In this document: positions 59,966-64,000 of the stretch, piece by piece
How positions within the stretch are numbered: position 1 is the first letter of the stretch
Layout of the letters: each line of letters starts with the position of its first letter
Source: Maritalea sp051251695
GTDB lineage: Bacteria; Pseudomonadota; Alphaproteobacteria; Rhizobiales; Devosiaceae
Reading direction: 5' to 3'
DNA length: 64,000 nucleotides
Assembly: GCF_051251695.1 (NCBI RefSeq)
Contig: NZ_JBPOEU010000001.1
Span: 124,001-188,000 of the forward strand
Program-made: the position numbers and the translations under genes
The notes under the pieces: model-generated
The model's input: the letters and a program-made list of their open reading frames with translations, nothing else
Told to the model about the DNA's origin: nothing
Databases searched by the model: none

Positions 59966-60547
59966 ATGGCAGGCACCACAACAACATCGCAAGATACAGA
60001 CGCCGCGACAGACACCCACGCTTCAACAGAGGCACATGGCGGTGATCATGGCGGCACAGGCGTATTTCCCCCGTTTGATCCAGCGACATTTGGTTCGCAG
60101 CTCTTATGGTTGGCGCTAAGCTTTGCTGCGCTTTATCTTTTGATGAGCAAAATTGCGTTGCCACGGATCGGTGAGATTTTGGAAGTTCGGCGTGACCGAA
60201 TTGAAGGCGACTTGGCGGAAGCCGAACGTCTTCGCCAAAAGACTGACCAAGCCATTGAAGCTTACGAAGCTGACTTGGCACTCGCCAAGAAAAAAGCGCA
60301 CACTATTGCGGAAGAAACACGCGAAAGTATCCGCAAGGATCTGGACGCAAAACGCAATGATGTTGAAACTGATCTTGCTAAAAAGATGGCGACAGCCGAA
60401 AGCCGCATTCAGACTACAAAAACTGAAGCGCTTGGCCATGTTGACGAAATCGCAAGTGACACAGCGCATGCGCTAGTAACAAATATTTTGGGCCGCACGG
60501 CGCAAAAGGCGACAAAAGATGCTGTCGCTAAGGTTGTGAAAGGTTAA
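59966..60547 (+). CDS. atpF': F0F1 ATP synthase subunit b'
   Basis: 193 residues. A Thr/Ala/His/Gly-rich N-terminal segment of about 35 residues precedes the membrane helix (about 44-61), then a long charged coiled coil (about 65-170, with RDRIEGDLAEAERLRQKTD). This is the b' type, the second b-like stalk subunit of alphaproteobacteria and chloroplasts. It is followed by atpF at 5 bases, so they are co-transcribed. Confidence 0.94.
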   Translation: MAGTTTTSQDTDAATDTHASTEAHGGDHGGTGVFPPFDPATFGSQLLWLALSFAALYLLMSKIALPRIGEILEVRRDRIEGDLAEAERLRQKTDQAIEAYEADLALAKKKAHTIAEETRESIRKDLDAKRNDVETDLAKKMATAESRIQTTKTEALGHVDEIASDTAHALVTNILGRTAQKATKDAVAKVVKG

Positions 60548-60552
60548 GGCAA

Positions 60553-61035
60553 ATGGAACTCGATGCAACCTGGTGGGCGTTTATTGGTCTGATCGTATTT
60601 TTGGGTATTGTCGTCTATTTGGGCGTTCCCAAACAGGTTATGGGCATGCTCGACGAGAAGTCGAAAAAAATTGCCGATGATCTAGACGAAGCAAAACGCC
60701 TTCGTGAAGAAGCACAATCTCTTTTGGCAGAATATGAGCGCAAGCGCCAAGCTGCTGAAGAAGAAGCTCAAGAGATCATCGACGCTGCAAAGGCACAAGC
60801 CACTCGCCTAACTGAAGATGCAAAACAGTCTTTGGAAGAGTTGATTACGCGCCGTACAAAAGCAGTTGAAGAAAAGATTTCTCAAGCTGAAGCGCAAGCT
60901 ATTGCCGATGTTCGTGCTCGTTCAGCCGACATCGCAGTTGAAGCAGCCCGCATAGTGCTTACTGACAAGATGGCAGAAAAAGGCGACGACTTGGTTGCTC
61001 AAGCCATCAAGGATGTTTCAGCAAGCCTGAACTAA
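60553..61035 (+). CDS. atpF: F0F1 ATP synthase subunit b
   Basis: 160 residues. A single N-terminal membrane helix (about 5-23, WWAFIGLIVFLGIVVYLGV) is followed by the long charged peripheral-stalk coiled coil (about 40-140). It pairs with b' to form the stator. It is the last gene of the F0 cluster; the F1 genes are elsewhere, as usual in alphaproteobacteria. Confidence 0.95.
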   Translation: MELDATWWAFIGLIVFLGIVVYLGVPKQVMGMLDEKSKKIADDLDEAKRLREEAQSLLAEYERKRQAAEEEAQEIIDAAKAQATRLTEDAKQSLEELITRRTKAVEEKISQAEAQAIADVRARSADIAVEAARIVLTDKMAEKGDDLVAQAIKDVSASLN

Positions 61036-61068
61036 TCCAGTTTAAGAGTGCTATATTGCTAAGAATTT

Positions 61069-61098
61069 ACGGGCCCTTTCGGGCCCGTTTTCATTTTG
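61069..61098 (+). terminator. Intrinsic terminator of the atp operon
   Basis: ACGGGCCC (61069-61076), loop TTTC, and GGGCCCGT (61081-61088) form an 8-base-pair GC-rich stem followed by a T-rich tail. It lies 33 bases after the atpF stop. The 3' end of the convergent RidA gene overlaps its end. Confidence 0.82.
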
Positions 61099-61441
61099 TT
61101 GCTGCAATGAAACTAATTTCAAGAAAATAGTCTTTCGCAGCAGCGCGAGCTTCGATGCAGGTGCGTGCTGGCGGCAAAGCATCAGATTGGGCGAGCCATT
61201 TATCCCATTGCGCGTTCATATGCTGATAGTCGGTGATATCGGCCAACGCGATATCAACCCGCACCAGTAGCTCGCGTCCACTTTTTATTTCTTCGAGTAG
61301 ATCATCAATTTGGGCCAATATCTCGGCCGTTTGCTCGCCAACAGAACTGCCGGGGTGTTGGGTGGCCAGCCCCGAACTAAAAATCAGCCCGTTGGTGATC
61401 ACTGCATTTGAATGCCGTTTGCCAGATTGTATGCGTTGCAT
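61091..61441 (-). CDS. RidA/YjgF family protein
   Basis: 116 residues. The trimeric RidA fold is seen with SSGLATQHPG, EQTAEILAQIDDLL and the conserved arginine R93 in PARTCIEARA, which binds the carboxylate of enamine or imine intermediates. The R-T-C-I-E stretch matches active members. RidA deaminates reactive 2-aminoacrylate. It stands alone and converges on the atp operon terminator. Confidence 0.88.
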   Translation of the reverse strand: MQRIQSGKRHSNAVITNGLIFSSGLATQHPGSSVGEQTAEILAQIDDLLEEIKSGRELLVRVDIALADITDYQHMNAQWDKWLAQSDALPPARTCIEARAAAKDYFLEISFIAATK

Positions 61442-61578
61442 TTTTACCTCCTGAGTTGGTCAAATTCGATCCCATTTGAGGGGCAAAACGCAATCGTCTT
61501 TTTGGCGGTTTATCATTCCGAAACCGCAAGTTGTGCGCTAAGGTTCGCCTGCAAGGACAAAGAGCAGAGACAAACAAT

Positions 61579-61983
61579 ATGGCCAAATCACTCTCACCCT
61601 TTTTGATGTTTACTGGCAAAGCCGAGGAAGCGATCAATTTTTATGTCGAGCTGTTTCCAAACAGTTCTATCGACAAGTTAACCCGTTACGGCCCTGACGA
61701 CGCAGGCACGGCGGGCACCATTCAACATGCGACGATAAATCTAAACGGGCAAAAACTGTTCTTCATCGACAGCCCGGCAGTTCACGAATTTGATTTTACG
61801 CCGTCAATTTCAATGTTTGTGGAAGCTGAAAACGCACAAGAAGTCGACAGGTTGCATGAGGCACTTTCAAATGACGGGCTGACATTCATGCCACTTAACA
61901 GTTACGACTTTGCGACCCGCTATAGTTGGGTGCAGGATAAGTTCGGCGTGTCTTGGCAACTTGGGTTTGAGGTCAGCACCTAG
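61579..61983 (+). CDS. VOC family protein (PhnB/3-demethylubiquinone type)
   Basis: 134 residues from the ATG at 61579; the longer frame to 61531 lacks support. The glyoxalase-like double beta-alpha-beta-beta-beta unit has FLMFTGKAEEAINFYVELFPNSS and YSWVQDKFGVSWQL, the signature of the 3-dmu-9_3-mt group. It lacks clear metal ligands, as many of this group do. The reaction is unknown. Confidence 0.85.
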   Translation: MAKSLSPFLMFTGKAEEAINFYVELFPNSSIDKLTRYGPDDAGTAGTIQHATINLNGQKLFFIDSPAVHEFDFTPSISMFVEAENAQEVDRLHEALSNDGLTFMPLNSYDFATRYSWVQDKFGVSWQLGFEVST

Positions 61984-61995
61984 CGCGCGATGGCG

Positions 61996-62451
61996 CTATT
62001 GCTCTAAGCGCAGGCGCATATGAGGAAGCTCGCGCCCGCTTACAGAACCTGAAGGATACGCGCCGAATTGTTTGAAGCCCATCTTCTCGTAAAATGGCGC
62101 AGCACCCGGGTCGGCAACCACGTTTATGATGGTCGCGCCTTCTGATTTGGCGGTTTCAACTGCCCATATAAATAGCTGGCGCCCTACCCCTTTGCCTATC
62201 CAGTCGGGATCGATAAATAGTTTTTCAAGCTCTGCGGTTGTGCCATCCAGAACAAGCTGAACGACACCCGCTAGACGGCCATCATCGTCTGCAACCATTA
62301 TGAAGTCTTGATCTAACTGATGTGGCGTAAGGGTAAGTTCTTCCCGACAAGCTGCAATAAACGCCGCGTCATATTTCCAATAGGCTTTGGAGCGAAGGCA
62401 AAGCTCGCTCAATGCGGGGAGTTCGTCAATAAGCGCAGAACGGATTTTCAT
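61996..62451 (-). CDS. GNAT family N-acetyltransferase
   Basis: 151 residues from the ATG at 62451 with AAGGAG at 6 bases. The acetyl-CoA loop is IGKGVGRQLF, with ELEKLFIDPDW and PFYEKMGFKQFGAYPSGS, the pattern of small-molecule or peptide acetyltransferases. Substrate unknown. A hypothetical gene and the agmatine deiminase precede it on the same strand. Confidence 0.88.
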   Translation of the reverse strand: MKIRSALIDELPALSELCLRSKAYWKYDAAFIAACREELTLTPHQLDQDFIMVADDDGRLAGVVQLVLDGTTAELEKLFIDPDWIGKGVGRQLFIWAVETAKSEGATIINVVADPGAAPFYEKMGFKQFGAYPSGSVSGRELPHMRLRLEQ

Positions 62452-62479
62452 TTGGAACTCCTTGCAATTTGGAATGGCT

Positions 62480-62926
62480 TTAACAGGTTGGTGGCTGTGG
62501 GCAGGTTTGTAACATGTTTTCACCCAACATTACGACAGCAGGTGTGTATTCATTCCAATTGTCCTTTTGGCAAAAATAATGGGAATGCTCGCTAAGCAAT
62601 GCCTGCATGGGTTGTTCCCATTCAACGTCGATTGAGATGAGCTGCTCAGCGGTGTACAACATGTAGTCCATATAGGAGAGATAGGCTGACTTTTCTGCTG
62701 CGGTTTGAATTTTACAAAAATCGGCAATTGCCAATTGCGGCTTCTGAATGGATATGTTCAGAAACTCACGATAGATTTCCCGCGCGCTTTGCGCACGTTG
62801 CTGGCCGTCAGATGCATCGATCTGCGCCTTTACCGCAACGAGGGCGACTATCCCCACAATTGCTGTCGCCATCGCTGAGAACGCACTTATAAGAACAGTG
62901 TTTCGCTCGATCCAGTTGCGCATCAT
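62480..62926 (-). CDS. Hypothetical single-pass membrane protein
   Basis: 148 residues. One membrane helix near 12-32 (ISAFSAMATAIVGIVALVAV), then a soluble helical part with three cysteines, including one near the C-terminal end (TCPQPPTC). Family unknown. The ATG directly follows the stop of the agmatine deiminase gene, so the two are coupled. Confidence 0.6.
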   Translation of the reverse strand: MMRNWIERNTVLISAFSAMATAIVGIVALVAVKAQIDASDGQQRAQSAREIYREFLNISIQKPQLAIADFCKIQTAAEKSAYLSYMDYMLYTAEQLISIDVEWEQPMQALLSEHSHYFCQKDNWNEYTPAVVMLGENMLQTCPQPPTC

Positions 62927-64000
62927 CTAAACTTTCGGCCACTGCTGGGTAGCGCAATGAATTCCACCACCGACTTCGCCGACCGGATCGACATTGAGGG
63001 TGATCACTTCGCGGTCTGGATATAGTTTTTGCAAGGTCGCTAAAGCCATCGCATCACGTTCAACGTCGCCAAACTGGGCGCAAATCACCGCGCCATTGCA
63101 AATGTAATAATTGGCGTAGGCTGCAACGAAATCCTCCGATTTAACACGAGGGGATAAGGCTTCAGCCAACTCCACCAATTCAAAATTCTTGCCGTTTGCA
63201 TCGGTTGCCGCAGACAAAATATCGAACGTTTCATATGCACTTTTCGACCATGCATCGTCTGGGTATACTTCATCGGGTAGTTGGATTAGAACGCGCCCTT
63301 CGCCGACGAACCTCGCTAGAGAATCAATGTGATAATCTGTGATGTCAGCACCGGCAACACCGGGCGCCCAAATGATCTTTTTCGCGCCATAAGCTTCAAG
63401 CAACAGGTTGGACACCGCCTCCTTATCGCCGCTGTTGCGGTTGGGATTTATCCAACTGCTTTCATGCGCGATTAAAGTGCTGTGGCCGTCAAACTCAACC
63501 CCGCCGGGCTCGCCCACAAGTCCGTTCTCCAGCAAAGCCAATCCTAACCGCTCAGCGACACGACGGGCCACCTGCCCGTCATTTTCATGCACCTGCTTGT
63601 TGCCCCAACCGTTGAAATTAAAATGGCGGATTGCAAGCTCACCCTTGGGGTTTTGCACAAAAGACGGGCCGCTATCCCGCGCCCACAGATCATCAGTCGG
63701 GATCTGCCATATCTCGATATTTTTGGCGAGCTTTGTTCGCGCCGCCGCTTCAAACTGTGCGTCCATCAACATGATGACGGGCTCGAATTCGCTGATCGTG
63801 TTTGCAATGTCCGCAATGGATTGTTGCAGATCGGCCAAAAAGTACTTGTCTGGATGCACGATACGGCTCACGGGCCATTGCATGAATGTGGCTTGGTGCG
63901 GTTGGGCTTCCTCGGGCTGCTTAAAGGCCGACATGGCAAACCCCTTGGTTGGCAAAGCAACAATTCCTGCCAAAGCGGCTACCTGAACGACAAACGCTCG
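62927..64000 (-). CDS. Agmatine deiminase family protein with export signal (5' end outside window)
   Basis: At least 357 residues; the frame is open to the edge of the window. The catalytic cysteine is in GGGIHCATQQWP near the C-terminus, and TDDLWARDSGP and NFNGWGNK are the other family motifs. Upstream of the usual start, the frame reads AFVVQVAALAGIVALPTKGFA, a signal peptide with an arginine just before the visible part, suggesting a Tat substrate. The catalytic domain begins near FKQPEEAQPHQATFMQWP. It converts agmatine to N-carbamoylputrescine. If exported, it acts in the periplasm. Confidence 0.85.
   Translation of the reverse strand, partial: RAFVVQVAALAGIVALPTKGFAMSAFKQPEEAQPHQATFMQWPVSRIVHPDKYFLADLQQSIADIANTISEFEPVIMLMDAQFEAAARTKLAKNIEIWQIPTDDLWARDSGPSFVQNPKGELAIRHFNFNGWGNKQVHENDGQVARRVAERLGLALLENGLVGEPGGVEFDGHSTLIAHESSWINPNRNSGDKEAVSNLLLEAYGAKKIIWAPGVAGADITDYHIDSLARFVGEGRVLIQLPDEVYPDDAWSKSAYETFDILSAATDANGKNFELVELAEALSPRVKSEDFVAAYANYYICNGAVICAQFGDVERDAMALATLQKLYPDREVITLNVDPVGEVGGGIHCATQQWPKV

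Overview
The window reads as a chromosomal segment of an alphaproteobacterium, most likely of the order Hyphomicrobiales (Rhizobiales) and plausibly marine or Devosia/Maritalea-like. The reasons are the gene content and order: rnhB next to the cell-cycle methylase ccrM, an F0 cluster atpI-atpB-atpE-atpF'-atpF with a duplicated b subunit, a glyQ / S49 peptidase / TrmN6 / polyprenyl synthase block, a DUF721 (DciA) protein beside mutY, and several small protein families typical of rhizobia. Base composition looks moderate throughout, with an A+T-richer patch at about 53.3-55.5 kb. I saw no tRNA, rRNA, CRISPR array or transposase.

Layout. 0-8.4 kb: biotin transporter BioY (cut by the window edge), an MBL-fold hydrolase, DUF2867 and DUF1499 proteins, pdxH, a translationally coupled class II amidotransferase plus class V PLP enzyme with a divergent Lrp regulator, a DnaJ-like protein and Sua5. 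8.4-16.4 kb: deacetylase, xseB, SCO, TlyA, aroC, phosphatase, fabI, an FAD oxidase, SRAP. 16.4-24.5 kb: a DMT exporter divergent from an Lrp/Nudix pair, DUF3179, small secreted proteins, a dihydroorotase-like enzyme, YgfZ, an HD hydrolase and a secreted protein under a CtrA-like box. 24.5-31.9 kb: SleB-type hydrolase, a shortened PEP-utilising enzyme, ispH-GNAT-rnhA and orphan secreted proteins. 31.9-41 kb: an arginase-family enzyme, glyS, DUF2207, LemA, a 59-residue ArfA-like gene, glyQ, S49 peptidase and TrmN6. 41-53.3 kb: polyprenyl synthase, BLUF photoreceptor, ispE, TPR protein, uracil-DNA glycosylase-like protein, moaB, radical SAM, multicopper oxidase, rnhB, ccrM, mutY, dciA. 53.3-56.9 kb is the accessory part: an HTH-ImmA/IrrE plus PIN-like pair, a divergent membrane protein, tandem 277-bp palindromic repeats and an orphan exported protein. 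56.9-64 kb: TetR/DUF1330, the atp F0 operon, RidA, VOC, GNAT and an agmatine deiminase with an export signal that runs off the window.

The most interesting item is the small gene at 37,513-37,692 (minus). Its product resembles the ribosome-rescue factor ArfA. A strong intrinsic terminator lies inside its coding sequence, before the stop codon, so most transcripts should be non-stop mRNAs. That is the regulatory logic of E. coli arfA, here in an alphaproteobacterial setting with its own promoter and a readthrough C-terminus that ends like an SsrA tag. Other points of interest are the four-palindrome tandem repeat that carries coding remnants, the toxin-antitoxin-like island, hairpins between atpE and atpF', and enzymes with missing canonical residues (dihydroorotase-like, uracil glycosylase-like, BLUF).
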